This document shows positions 33,327 to 48,300 of a stretch of DNA of 64,000 bases, one piece after another. The stretch lies in NCBI RefSeq assembly GCF_048771995.1, contig NC_133034.1, forward strand, positions 4,679,501-4,743,500, read 5' to 3'. Both the position numbers and the translations under genes were made by a program. Within the stretch, counting starts at the first letter, position 1; each line of letters opens with the position of its first letter. The notes below the pieces were generated by a model. That model saw only the letters and a list, made by a program, of their open reading frames with translations, did not search any database and was not told where the DNA came from. The DNA comes from Taeniopygia guttata. Its lineage: Eukaryota > Chordata > Aves > Passeriformes > Estrildidae.

Positions 33327-36300
33327 TTAAAGTCCGAGTGACTTCTGCACAATCTGCTTGGCAATTTTGTTAAATTGTTCTCTGTCTTCCCGCCACATCT
33401 TGGAGGCATCTACATTGGCTCCACTTTCATCATTTGGCTCTGAAAAAAGAAAGACAAAGGTAGGTGGGCAATGGAGCTTCTTGCTTCTTCAGGAATGCCA
33501 CTTCCCCAGGGCTTTGAAACACTTCTCCTCCTTCAGACTGCAGAAACACCACTACAGCAAATTCAATGACAGCTCCTGGATTCCCAAAAGGCTCTGATTT
33601 AACTGACCACTAGAGGAAGGATATCACAACAAATTAAAGTTCAGGCAAGAAACAAGTGGCACAGGACTTTCTGTTGTTTGTGCTTTCAGCAGTGGAGCCC
33701 CACCATGCACATGGCCAGCACAATGTGACATCCCCTGTACTGTCAAGAGCTTTTAAAACCATGTGTTTCTCCCTGCAGAACATTTTTTCCCTTGTTCTCC
33801 AGCTTTCCAGACACAAAGACCCTCCAAGCAGGCCACCCAAACAGGCTGTCACTTGTTGAGATTGTTTGTTCTATTAAAAACCAACAAAGCAATCCAAGGA
33901 AACCCATTGAAATATGCTTTCACTTCTGCAACATCTTTCATCAGATGATTTCAGAATGCTTTATGAAGCACATGGAGTGCTGAAGTCCCAGGGACTCCCG
34001 TTTTTTATGGAGGTAGGCTGAAACCCAGCATTTACAAGGTCTGTGGGCAGCATACAGCAGGCTACTGTCCTGGGGCTCCAGAATGCACTAACATACTCTG
34101 CTCACCTCCTTGACACACCAGTCCACACCCACCCCAGCCAAGTTCACGGCAGTAGCTCAGGCTCCCATCCTTCTCCACGTGATCCTGGTCCACCTTAAAC
34201 ACCAGCAGGTGTGCAGGTCCCCCAGTCTGCTAAACTTGGGCTTACACTACCTGCAGAGCCAGGGCTGAGAGTTTTCCAGTACCCTGAAAGAAGCTGATCA
34301 CTGGTGTTTTAGCCTAATTTCTCCAAAAGCCATGGGAAAACAGGATGCAGAGGCAGAGAAGGAGACCAGGTGATGCCCACACTTCCTAGTCCAGGTGAGG
34401 CTGCACCACAAACCAAGCTCTTGGAAGCCATGGGAATCCCACAGGTACTATTTGTCTACACAGCTTCCCAACTGCAAGCTACTATTCCAAAGCTAAAACA
34501 ATCCCATGCAAGAATCTGTTGCTTGCTCTTTGGTCAACTTTGCTCCTTCTAAACCCTTATCCTTCAAAAAAAAAAAGATAAAAAAAAAGCTTCTAAACAT
34601 TTATCCTTCAAAACCAGTTCCAAGGGACATGGCTCTGCCCTCTTCAGGCAGTTCAGTGGCTCTGTCCACCGTGTGGAAAATGATCCATCTTTCAGAGAGC
34701 TGTACAGGACAGAGCTGATCCACCACCTTTGTTATATTTAAGAAAAACCATTTGAAAGGCTCCACAAAGAGTTTTTCACCCCAGGTCTCTTCTCAAGAAG
34801 CCTTCCTCTGAACAGAGATGGCAGAGTGGGGCACATTCCCAGGCTAGGAATAACAAAGAGAAACAGAGTGTGCTGGCTTCTGCACCAGAGGCCATGGACT
34901 CCAGTTTACTGTACTGGTTTGGTCTAATAACCCTTCAGCTGCCAAAGCCAAATCCAACACAGGCTGTAATCTACAGCTTTAAAATATAAAGAACAGCATA
35001 GCAAATACACAAAGGGTTTTGTCCAGCTGAGCCCCTGGGACCACCTGACCCATCACTACTGTCTCAGGTGCTACCAACGATGAAGGAAAGCCTTGCAGTA
35101 AACCCCATACAGGAACACCTGCTACTAATTCATTTTTTCCAACCCTTCTCAGAGCACTGGTTCACTAGTAAGTAAATAAATCCCAGGGCTTTAACACCTG
35201 TGGTTGCTGCTGAGCAGCTTTCCACGTGCTTTGCTCAGTGAATAAAGCAAAAAGCAAGGCAGCCCCAGCTGCCTCAGGAAGGGCAGAGAGGACAGCAGAG
35301 CTCACCTGCCAGCATGCTGACGACTGACAAGAGGATCTTCTCCACGCTCTGCACGGGACTCCACCGCTCCGCGCTGCTCTCGTAGCCCATGGGATCATCC
35401 CCAGGAGCATGAAGGATAGAGATGCAGACTCTCCCATCTGGGTAAACTGCACAAAAAGCACACAGGATTGGTTGTTACTTAGTGGAAATGCTCAGCATCT
35501 CCACTGAGATGCTCTCTATCTCTTGAGCATAGATCAGCGTTGAGACTTAGCTACGATTAAAACTAAATCCAGGTTTAAATTGCCTCTTTAGGCAAGAGGA
35601 TACAAAATATCAAAGACAAAAACCTAGGACAAATCTTCTTCAAGCAAATCTAACAAACTCCTTCCCCCACAGGAACCTGCTGGGAGCACTTGTGTCATTT
35701 AATAATCAGTGATGGGCTCCATGGAAAAAATGAATGATGCAGCCGGGTGGAAAAAGGCAAGAATTTATGCACAAACACAGCTCCAAGCAGGTAACCAGTC
35801 CCACTTAAATGGAAATGAATGCACTGAATGCACATTGGAGTCCTCCACTGGACTGTGACCAAGAAAAGGATTACACAAAGGAGGGAAAAGCGTTATGTTA
35901 TATATACTATAAACATGAGAAAAAAAATAAAGTGTTATGTTAAATATATTATGAACAGTAGAACTGATCTTTTTTTTTAATATTACTGAGGTGCAATCAG
36001 AAAAATTCCCACTACCTTTTTTTTTTTTTTTTTTTCCCTTAAAGCTCAGCTGTATTAGAGCACCTGGAAACAAGTAAACCTATGAATTAAGGATCCAGGT
36101 GTTTCCCCTCCCACCTTTAGCATAAGCAACGTGTCTGCAACAGTACAAGTTGTCTTCACAGAGACTGGGCCCTACTGACTTGGTAATGAAACCAAACAAA
36201 GGTTGAAGAGGCACCTCAAAAGAAAACACTGCTCTTCCAACATGGCCTAATTCTGCTGCATGGCAGGCTCCTGAGGAATGACAACTTTAGCACAATAATT

Positions 36301-39300
36301 TCAGGGCTTCCGTTCCTCAGGTGACCAAGCTGGTGCCATTGCCAGGAAAGCAAGACAAATAAAGCAGGAATGACTGCTGGAAGCAGCTGTGCTCATTTCC
36401 AGCTCCTTCCATTCCCCCAGCTATGTTTGCCCAAGCACATAAGCACTGTGGAGGACTTTTATTTACAGTCCTTCCTGCAGCCCCAGGCTGGGGACTGGAG
36501 CTGGTCTAACCCTAGCTGGAAGAGGTGAAAACAGCAGGTGCTGAATCAGCACTTCTCACAAGTCAGGAACCCAGTGGCAGAAGGGATTTCACTGCTGAGG
36601 ATGTCTCCTGATCCTCTGCAGTGCCTCATCTAAAACAGCTGGAACACAGCAGCACACTCAAGACATCAAAGGCTGATTGCAGGAAGATGTATGGATCTCC
36701 CCTCCCTCTGTCCAGGTGAGACCAACCCCTGTCCAGCTGTGGGGCCCCCAATCTAAGCACGTGGAGCTGTTGGAATGAGTCCAAAGGAGGCCACAGGGAG
36801 ATGCTCCGGAAACAGGCTGGGAGCGCTCAGCCCAAAAAAAGAGAAAGCTCCAGGGAGACTTCAGAGCCCCTTCCAGTGCCCAAAGGGGCTCCAAGAGAGC
36901 TGGAGAGGGACTTGGGACCAGGGGCAGTATCTGCACACTGCCAGAGGGCAGCGTTAGATGGGATATTGGGAAAGAATTGTTCCCTGAGAGGGTGGTGGGA
37001 GACTGGCACAGGGTGCCCAGAGAAGCTGTGGCTGCCCCTGGATCCCTGGAAGTGTCCAAGGCCAGGTTGGACAGGGCTTGGAGCAACCTGGGAATAGTGG
37101 AAGGTGTCCCTGCTCATGGCAGGGGGTAGAACAAGATGGGTTTTAATGTCCCTTCTGACAATCCTTCCCAAATCACCTATGATCCTGTGATCTCCCCACA
37201 CTGATGCTCAGTGCCAATGCAAGCAGTGCCATTGATCACTACTTAGTTACTTTTTCCAGGGTATTCAAGGTCATTGTAATGTAAGAGAAGACAGTTCTGT
37301 GGTATCTCAATTCCCCCTTCACATAAGATAAACTGCGAAAATGAGGGGACACACCAAACTTCCTAAACATTTTCCTTGCAATTTCTCACAGGGGGAGAAA
37401 TAAACAGAAAAAGCACAGCCCAGGCACTCCTTTCTGCAGCCCATCTGGGTAGAAGCAGCCCATCACAACCCCAGCTGAGAAGAAAGATTCAAGTGTGTAC
37501 TTCAGCTGATCTCAGCTTCAGATTAAGAAGACTCTGAGACACAGGGCTTTAAAGAGCTGAGCTGACCATCCAGTGTGTTCCAATTATGCCATGGAAGAAA
37601 CCCCCATGTGTAAAGCCACTCTTTAACACAGGAGTCAGGCAATTTGTGCTTCTCCACACCCCACTCCTCCTGGCAGTGCTGCACACAACACAGCTGTGAG
37701 CAGTGAACCTCAAGCCAAGGCCACAGCTGGAGCTGCCGGGACAAGGATTTGCTCAGGGAGACCAGTCCTGGCAAAAGGTTTGGGTAATTTAGCCAAACTC
37801 CCAGCTGGAGTAAGGTGCTGACATGGCTACACTGCTTCCAAGTGCCAAAGTGGCCTCCTGTGGACATCAGAGCTCCAGAGGTAATACCACACTGCCTTGG
37901 GCATGTCCACACAGTTCTACGCTGTGACGTGCAGGTGTGTCCTCCACAGGAGAACAAAGATGTGGATTAAATGGGCAAGAACCTGCACAGGTGGTGCTTC
38001 CGGAAAGGAATAACAGAGAAACTTCAAGAAATTGCAAAATTCCTTGTATATAGGGTGAAATAAATTGGTTCCCAGCTGAAATTATGACCTGTGTTTTCCA
38101 AGTGCAAGAATGCCAGCTGAAGAGGAAGCACTAGGCAGGAGCACAGTGTTTGCCTTTTCCTTAAGGAATCTTAAGGTTTTTTTTTCAAAAAGCCCTTAAG
38201 GTTTTTTTCATGTCCAGGGCTCAAACTTGTTAGCTGTACTTCTTGTCACTGCAATGACTCCCACTGAAGAGTCTTCAGATAATACTGTCACTATCACAGA
38301 TTCACTAAGCTGGAAAAGATCTCTAACTCAATCAATATCACAGAGCAAAGACCAGCAAAGTCTTAATATTAAATACCTGTAAAATGTGTGTCTGCTTGGA
38401 CAGAGCACTCTGTATTTCAGAGAGATCCCCTCAGAAATGTTAAACCTGTGATTTTATGGGGTAAAAGCCATGCTGACTAATAAAGCTGCACCCATGAACA
38501 ACTTTTCAGTCATTAAAACACCACCAAAATACCTAAATACAAGCCATAGAGCAAGACTGAGTTCATGGTGTGTTGGGACAATGCTCTCAGGCACATGGTG
38601 GGATTCTTGGGGCGTCCTGCATAGGGCCAGGGGTTGAACACCATGATCCTGATGGTCCCTCCAAACTCAGCATATTCTATGTTTCTATGTCTGGAAAGAG
38701 CCTGCATTAATTCACTAAGTCTCACATCCTGTACAGAAGACTTAAAGGCATGGAATTTGCTGGAATCCTTGTTGGATGAGCAAAAGCTTTATGAGGAATA
38801 ATGGGATAAAGGTAAAAGGATCCTAAGACAGAGCAAAACTGCTGGGCAGCTGAATGCTTGTGCTGCCTGCTCAAGGTTGGAAAGGGAGAGAACCACCCTT
38901 GGGAAGGATGCCAGATCTCCTGCTGCAAAAGTTTCTTTTTAAGTTGCACAAGCACCCCACCCCCCTGTGCATCCTGCTGCAGCAGACTCACTGTTGGGAT
39001 GGAACATCTCACACGTGAACCTCATCTTCGGAGGACTCAGCGGGTAATCCAGCGGGAAACTCAGGATGGCAGGGAAAACCCCATACTCAAAACAGGTGTC
39101 TTCAGGACCCCTGGAAACAGATAAAATGTTATTCACCAATGTTTTAAACAGCTGTTTCACCCAAATTCTTGTCTAACGAGAAGGTTGAGGCATGGGTTAC
39201 ATCATCTTCTCCAGGAAACAAAGAGTTAAGCTGCTCTTACCCCACACCTCATAAACTTAAATCCAAATATGAGGCTTGAGAGGCAAGGGGGAAATCAAAG

Positions 39301-42300
39301 CTTGCACACTAAATTACTAGGAAGGTCACAACACTGTTTAATTAGCAGGGTGTGTCTGGATATAATTGGAGTATCTGGCTCCAAGGCATGTTCAGGATTT
39401 GAGTGTCTGCACGTCAAGCGAAAGCAGAGGCAGGTGTGGGACTCCTGTGCCTTTGAAGATACTGTTATGCTCTGCAAGAGAGAGATGTCAAATGCTGGGG
39501 CTCAAAATTAATTTATAAATGCCACAGAGATCCCAACTGCCAGTATCTAGCACAATCACACAAACACTTACCACTGTCTGATGCAGAAAGCACAGCAAAG
39601 GTTTGTAAAAACAAAAACACAGCTCAGAGACCATAACTGTCAGAAGAGATGCAGGACAACAATGTGTCTTTGCAGACTTCAGCTATTGGGTTTGCCCTCC
39701 CTCGAGTGCAGGTGGAGAACAAATGGCTTCATCAGGGTTCTTGTAGAAACATTTCCTTATTGTGTTCAGAATCTAGTTCAAAGTGCAATCGAGCTGAGAA
39801 CATAAAGACAACTATTTTACCCTGCCTACATAAAACACTTGTGGAAAGTGAGTAAAAACCAAGTTACTTGTGAGCAAAAAACAAGTAATAAATCATTAGC
39901 CATGATTTATTCAAACTTGATGAACCATCTGGAAGTTGTAACACAAACATGATTTCCCTTGATTGGAAAGTTGATGAAAAAAGCTCCAGCACCAAAAATC
40001 GTTGCCAAGGAAACCTCATGTATTTAGTAGAAGGCCGTTCAAACAAAGGTTCCACTGTCTGGGAAATAAGGGTTAGGAATATATTCATGCCTCCTCCTCC
40101 CAGTCCACATTCTCCACGCCAGAAAGAACATTAAAGTTGGAGAGCAGAAAATCCTAAAGCACTAGAAGACTTACCGTCTCAAACTTTGGGATTCAAAAGA
40201 CTTGGCTGGTAGATAAACAAACACAAGAACTAAGTGATTTAAACATGAATATTGACACTGGCAGGTAAGCTAAGAGAAATGCACCAACATTCTGCAAGAA
40301 TGAAAGCTAAATTGTCTAAACCACTTTGTTCCCTTTCTGGCCTTTTCCCTAAATTTAGTCAGGATTCAATTCACATCTGAGAGTAAACTGAATGCATTTT
40401 TTCCTGACCATTTTAATTCCAGCTGCATTTTAAAGGCTTATTGTTGAACTTCTGAGAGTATGTACATACAGGCATTGAAAAGCTGGTGGGTGCCTATGTT
40501 CTGTTTTGAGAGCAAACCCACAGCCTTAAGGGCTCTTCTGTCAAATACACTCAACCCAACATACTCCATTTTAGGCCCTGTATTATGTGAGCAAAATGCT
40601 TTTGTTTTAGCCACTCAGCGCTGCCAGGATCAACTTCAAAGAAATTATTAAAGTTAATCCAAGACAGCATTTGCAACTACAAAACACTCAGCATTTGAAC
40701 TTGACAGCATCACTTTTAGCTCACAAAGGACACTGGCAGGGCCAGAGAGGTAAGAGCACGGCAGCTGCTGCAATCACCCCCTGCTCTGCAGTGATTCCAA
40801 AGCTGACAAGAAGACAAAGCATGAAAATGAGAAGCTCTGACCTCCAGGAGCTGGCTGTTACTCATGCAAAGAGAGAAGAGTGGTGAGTATCTTCCAAATA
40901 GGAGGTCAGCTAATGGGAGTTGTTTGGTTTGGAGAAAAGGCTCCTCAGAGGGGACCTTCTCCTACAACTCCCTGCCAGGAGGCTGCAGCCAGGTGGGGGT
41001 CGGGCTCTGCTCCCACAGAACAAGAGACAGGACAAGAGGAAACAGCCTCAAGTTGCAACCAGGGAGGTTTAGGTTGGATATTAGGAAAAATTTCTTCCCT
41101 GAAAGGGTTGTTCAGCCTTGGCACAGGCTGCCCAGGGCAGTGGTGGAGTCACCATCCGTGAAAGCATTCAAAAAACACATGAATGTGGCACCTGGGGACA
41201 CGGTTTAGTGGTGCATTTGTCAGTGCTTGGGGAATGGTTGGATTCGATGGTCTTAACAATTCTGTGATTCTAATTCTATAATCACAGCTTCACATACATT
41301 TGCAAATGGCTTCTTTGTAAGAAGATGCTGGAAAAACACCAAACCCCACAATCATCAGATGCCCAAAAGGGGAATGGAAACTAAAGTCATAAGCCTAATT
41401 ATAGATCTAATTACCTTTCTAAACAGCTTTATGATAAGTTGACTTCAATTTAGACTGTTTAGTTTTCAAGCAATCTTTAGGGTAATGAAGTTCTTAACCA
41501 TTGCGTGCTTTTGTGTCTTTTGGGGATAAACTTTAAGAGCAATACACACTTTTACATGTCAACCAAAGAGGGCAAAACTTGGCCTTGAAATGTTAAATCC
41601 TTGAACACAACACAGCCTGAAGGACCTCACGTAGCGCTAGGGAATTGAGCAACATAAGGTAAACTCTCCTGAAATGATGTGCAAAGATCTGGCTTTCAAC
41701 AGTGCTCCCCACCTCTGGTCTTCAGAAAGGTTTTCACATGGGTATTTTCAGTTCTGTGCCCATCACACTCATTTTAGAAGTGTAAGAATTTTTCTCTCCT
41801 TTATTTTATTATGGTCTTAACATTTATGTGTTTCACATTCCTCCAGCATTGCTGCTGCAGACAAGAACACTGGAGATACAAATAATTATTATTTCCATTA
41901 TTTAAAAATGCATTATTTTATCTCCAAGTCAAGCTCTTACATCAACCTATGTAACATTACCCAGCCTACCTTTGAATTGATTAATGAGAGATGTCTTTTC
42001 TCTTTTAGGTCTCTTTCTTAAAAGATAAGTGTCATTCTATGTGCTCTAGCTTTATATAAATTGGGTGAAGGAAAGAAAGTATTCTGTTCTTTTCACAAGT
42101 ATGTTTCTTACCATTTGCACTTCATCTGTCTAAAAATTTGCAGGCAGCTTTACTCTAATTTTCTCATCTGCACACCTCACTCCCTGAATCTCACACAGCA
42201 CATTTGAGAGTACAAAACACTGGAGGAGACCACCACAGACAAATACAAACAAGTCATTTCACTTACTTTCCAAAAGCATTGCAAACACTGCTACTAAAAA

Positions 42301-45300
42301 GGTTTGTAAAGAGATGAAAGTAACCCAATGTATTTAGGGTAAACATGTTTCTATTGTATCACACCTTCAAAATTGAGCAGATCTTAAAATACAACTTTAT
42401 TATGACACACACACAATACAGAAACCAAAATTAAAGCACCTCCGCCTCTCATTTTACGCTGACAAAGACCTGAAGCTCAACACTCAGCACTTTAAAGGGC
42501 TTTCAAGTCTCCAAAGCAGCTCCTCTGCTCTTTAAGGATGTGACAGGAAACATCAGGAAAGGTATTTTCTAAGCAATTCAGAAGTACTTCTGAGTGTCCC
42601 TCAGGAAACCTCTACTCAGCCTCTGCTAGGAGGAAGCACCAAAAAGCAGGAATTTCCTTCCATGGTCCAAGAAGTGCATTAAACCCTCTGGGATTTCCAC
42701 ACTCCCAGCTGTCTGACCTGAACTCTGGCCCATTCTGAAGCAGATGTGCTGACTATGCCTCTCACAGAAAGCCTAAGACCCTGCAGCCAAAATCTCTTCT
42801 GTCAGGCAACAAAACAACCCATTTCCATGCTAAGTGTTTATTTTCAGGGGACTGAGCTACCAGGAAGCACAACCTGTTATCCCAGGAGAAATCACTGCAC
42901 ATAAGCAGAGGCATTTGCCAACTCTTGCCATCAATGAGCAAACAAACAGTGCTAATCCAAACCTCCACTCACCAAGGTCTAAAATAACTCAGAGGCTCTG
43001 GCTTGCCATGCAGCAGGATCACCCACACAACTACTTTGTGTGGAATAGGGAATTCCCTACAGCTTTTGTATTGGTTGCACGCCTGAGCCCAAGAGACAGA
43101 AATCTTGTTTTTCATCCCTAGACAACACATTCCAAGCAAACCCAGCTAGGAAAACTCTGCCACCCACGCCAGCTGAGAATCTCACCAGTCAGCACTGGTG
43201 GCTGCAGGGAAAACCTGCCCTGATCACAGTGGGCACGGAGAGAGCAGGGCCACAGCCACTGCCTGCTGCCCTCAGAGTCCTCTGGGACAAGCCAGCCCTG
43301 GCTGAAGGGAAGGAAATCACCCATTCTTACCAAAGGAATCCTGAAACACAGAGCCAGGATCTACCCTAACAATAGACCACCAGCTTCAAGATGGACTCAG
43401 TGGTCTGGAGCTTCTTCATCTTTTAATTGCGCAGTATTCGCAGAAATTGTCAGATCTGACTGATCAACGTCTTTTCCCCTCTCCTCTGACATTTTGGAAC
43501 TTTATTTTGTAAAAATCACCCATTATTGCATGTACTCAAAGTTCCCAAAGAAGGTACAGCAGGAGTAGGAGTACAAGAAAGAGAGAAGACAACCCGTCAG
43601 ATGCTGGGCAAAAAGATTTTGTCTTTTCATGGCAAATTTTGCTACCAACAACTACACCCATCAGCTGGGGAGTGGAAGAGAGAGAACACAGCTTTGTAAA
43701 GGAGTTTGCATCAGCCCCAAAACACAGCAGGTCAGGATCAGAGCTATTCACCAACAGAAGAGTTAATCTCTTTCTACATAAAACCACTGCACAACACTTG
43801 AGAGCACCATGAGATTAATGAAGCGTAAAGAACTTCAGAAGAATTTTTACTTAAATTTCAATACTTCTTCTGATCAGAACCTTTCAATATTTCAAGAAAA
43901 AAACTGAATAGTAAGTGAATTCATTTTCCTATCACTTATAACCTGTGTATTTTGCTCCACTCAAAACTTGTCCTACATTGGTAGTCAGGCAATGTTCCAA
44001 CAGGTATGTGTGATCTACAAGCACCTGTTTGTTTCCTACAGTGTTTGTAAATGTAACATATATCCAAGGGAGCCCAAATGAGGATTCCTGACAAATTTGT
44101 GAGCATATTATTATTATGACACCTGTACAAGAAGTTAGAACAAGTTGTACACATCACCAATGCTGCCCCTGTCACTCTGTTTAAAGTTCCAGTGTAACTC
44201 CCTCTTTGGATCAGAGGAGTTTCCAACTGAAGGCAGGCCAATGCTCATGTCATACAGAACTGACAGTACTTTTTTTGAGTACATTCTTGCTCTCCTAGAA
44301 GCTCATCACAGCAACTGCTGATTTCAGACACCAAACAGTATTAACTCACATGATCAGGGCTTCCCATTCAAAAAAGTTCTCTTCATTCATGGGACCTGTG
44401 AAACAGAACAGAACAATGCTCAGTGCCACCTGAACACAAGGTCACAGCTCCAGAGTGCACAAACCCTACTTGGTTCCTCACCTGCTACAATCCCTTCTGG
44501 AGGGTTCAGGGTCAGCTCTGCAAAAACAGAAACACAAGGAAGGTTGAGGTGACTTGTGAGCCCAAGCATTTCAGGGGGTGTTTGAGTGACCATGGCTTAG
44601 CACAGGGGCCCCACCACCATTGCTTAAAGCAGGACAGTGTTCTAGACAAAATTATTTGGCACTTCAGAGTTTTTCAGGCTCATAGAACTAGCCTTGGAAT
44701 CACAGAATGGTTTAGGTTGGAAAAGACCTCTAGGATCATTGAGTCCACTGTTTTCACAGAGGCAATAATTTAAACTTGAGAAGGAAGACAAAAACTTTTC
44801 ACAAAGCCTGGGAAACACTCCTCTCTTGCACCTCTATGGTATCTGCTGCATAGCATAAGAGCCTGAAGTTTGTACTCCTGTAACCTCTCTGCACCATTCA
44901 GGTTTGATACACCCCAGTGCAAAACCCAGAACAACACAAAAACAGGAGAAGCAAACACATGAGAATTCAATCCAACCTCCTGCAGGGCCTGGAAAATGTG
45001 AGTTAAAAAAAAAGAAGCATCAATAAAACAGCCATGGCTGCACAGGCAAGTTTGGATCCATCAATCCTCACTTTCTCTAGGAAACGGATACAATTCCAAA
45101 TTCATGAAACAATCTGCAGCATCAGCCGCTTACTTGAAGCTGGTGAAGGCCAGTACAGCACGTGCTGATAAAATAACAACCAGATTTTCTCCTATCTAGT
45201 GGACCATCAGTTTCTAGTTTCTGATGTTCTGCAGGGAGGCAGCAGCAGCTGAGGCACAGTTCAGCCACAAACAGCAAACCAATGTGCCAGCAGTCCCGGG

Positions 45301-48300
45301 GGCTCAACACCAAGCCCAAGGCTCTGAGTGAGCCATGGGGCAGCTGCTGGAGCTGGTGGCAGGAAGTGACACTCCCAGCTGCTTATCTAGCACTGTGTTC
45401 CCTAATCAATGGCCTCTGGAACACCAGTGGCCAGTAACACACAGAATACAGCCAGAGACACTTGACCTAATTTCTGTTGAGGCTGTAGGTGAAAGCTCTA
45501 TGAGCAGTGCTGCACAGAATAGATCTGTGTCTTACAGAAGCTCCTTTAGTGCAGGATTTGAACAGGATGCTCAGATGCACTGCCAGGAGAGATCTTTAGT
45601 TTGCTCAGAGTGCCCTTAACTTTGGCACAGGCCTCTCTGAAGTTCCAAAGCCCAGCTGCAGATTGAAACTCAGCTTTGCTGTTTTCCACACGTCCTGGCA
45701 TTCCATGGCAGGTTTTTCCAGCTTCACAGTGGGTCTCCAATAGCTTTTCTTGTTGATGTTTTTAGACAGAAAGAGGGAGATGTCAAACGCAGGAGCTCCT
45801 GGAATCATTTTGCTCCATCTTGTGGCTCTCTCTAAGAAGAAAATCCCTCTGATGTTTCCCTGGAAAAGCTGGCAGCAGTCCCTGTGATGGGCAGCCACAT
45901 GGAATTGTGTCATACAGCACTCCACTCCAAGGAGAACAGGGGCAATGGGAATAAACAGCCAAAGCCCACAGAGCAAAGGGTCTTCATGAGGACACAGGTT
46001 CAATTCTCCAGTTCCTTGCTCAGCTCCCCCCTCAGAGAAAGGCTTCCATCCTTAAGGATCAGGTAAAGTAGAAACTGGGCATTCAGGGGCACAGGAGCTT
46101 TGATTTTGAGCAGCTGCACCTGGTCATTGAGAAAGGTCTCCAGGGGGATGGTGACATCCTACCCTGCGACTTGTCCAGAATTGTTCAAAAGGAAACTGAG
46201 AGCCCAGTTAACATGGACCACTAGGAGCTGCTACAGCTCCCCAGAGCCTCCAAACCAGGTCACTTCAATGGAATGTCAGGGGGGCGTCTAATTATTTTAA
46301 GTGAGCAAAAGAAATCAGTGAGAGGCTAAAACCAAGCTCTGAGCACATGCAGAGCGACTCTGACAGACCAGCTAGGCCAAAGAGTCCCACTCAGTGGAGA
46401 AATTTTCCATAATAGCCAATCTAAACCTCCCCAGGTGCAACTTTTTATTTGCTCCCTGGGAGCAGAGCCAGAGCTTTTAAGCTTAAAACAGAGCTGACAC
46501 CAGACAAGTGTGATGCTTCTATCAGGAATTCAGGGCAGATTTGCTGCACACACAATCAGTGCCTTCCTTTTCATTTCACTGCTCTTTGTGGAGTCATTAT
46601 CAGCCAATTACACCTTGGAGATGGTTCTCGGGAGAACCGAAAACACATCTTGTTAAAGCACTGAAGATTGTCCTTAAAAGAGAAGTTCAACAGTGTGTTT
46701 CCTAAAAACTGCAGCAAGCCTGCAAGGGGATTAAAAGCCCAGGACTCAGGAGATATTATGGAAATATGCTCATTGCAGTAGCTGGCAGCACCTGGACTGA
46801 GATGCTTGGAAACAGCCAGTTTTCTTTTGACTCCACACAACTCTCCCTGGGCACTAAGGATGGGAGGTACCCACTGAAGCCCTGCCAGGTTCAGAAGGTT
46901 TATTAATTCTGTGACTTCCCAAAGCTCACAATTAACATAAATCTCTTTTTTTTCAACCTGACAGCACTTTCAAAGAAACCTATTGGCATAATCCACTGCC
47001 CTGTTGCCTGTTGTTCTAGGAAGGAAATCCAGTGCATATAATCAGACACTACAGTTCTCAGGTCTCTAGAGATTTAATTTTTCCAGAGTGACCCATTTCA
47101 CACTTGAAATTTCAGCCAGCATAAGATATCTTCAAGATCTGCTATCAAGAAACACTAAACATAGAAAAATAAGGTTTCCATCTCTTATCTCTCACAAATA
47201 TAGGATACTGAGAGACTTAGGTCAGGCTTTAATACTATTATACATCTAGAATTAATAAGAGGTACATGCTTTAATAAAAATGATTACATTTTTATTTAAT
47301 CAGATTTTTATATCTGATTTTTTTTAAGCTTTAGGCAAAGTAGTTCTGGCAGAGTAAATAGTAAATCTGAGAAAGCAAAGTCAAACATGCAAAGATCCAA
47401 ATGAGGACAAGAAACCCAGTCTGTATCATCTGGATGTCCACAGCCACCTTCCCTTCCTTCTTCAATAGGAAAGAAAATCAGTGCCATTCACAGCCTCTCC
47501 CAAAATGCAGTTATATATCTGGGCTCCAACAAGTAGAAACTCCCCATAATGTCAAGAATTTTTCACAGAAGGAAATGATAAATCTTTAAATTAAGACTTA
47601 AACATGTGCGCACACATGCACAGAAAAAGACGAAAGACAAGAATTGAAAAAGGAAAAAACGGAAAGAATTTTAAGTCTGGTAAGGAAAATACACCCACCA
47701 GCAAGGCACTGACTGCCAACACCACTGTCACTACCAGAAGTAACCAAAGGAAAGAGGTAGAGGAGAAGAGGGAAAGTAAAGAAAAAAGATGTGACCACAA
47801 CTTTGTACATAGCACATACAAGATTTCTCTCAAGGTGAGCAGCCAGGAGAGGGTCACTGAAAACCATTCCCATGCCCACATTCACCCAGGGCCTCACAGC
47901 ACCCACAGCCATGCCAGCAACACACATCATCAGGAGGGAGAAACTTCACACTGAGCTGAACCTCAGACCCCAGCCCTGTCCCAAGGTAAGACTTGCTCCT
48001 TCTCTGCAAAAAGAGGCAGCAGAACTACCTACAACCAGGAGGTATTTTTATTTTTCCTAATAACTTTAGCTGAAGTTCTCTACAGGGCTAAGAGATTCTG
48101 CAGAGCTACAATTAATTGCCAGTCTTTAGAAATACACTAGGGAAAGGTTGTAAGTCAGGCTTGATTCTGGGGTTTGTGCTGAAGGAAAAATAACAAACAT
48201 GCAGCAGAGAGGAACCACAGACAACAAAATGTCTGTTTTACTGCACTGTCATAGCTCAGGTTTCCAGAAAGCACTGTGCACTCAGCCACTGCCAGTTACA

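Larger units (their letters stand above)
35447..38991 (-). other. UBE2G2: UBE2G2 intron 4
   Basis: About 3.5 kb of intron containing a T-run at 36017-36039 and three CR1 fragments listed separately. No other gene or conserved element was recognised. Confidence 0.6.
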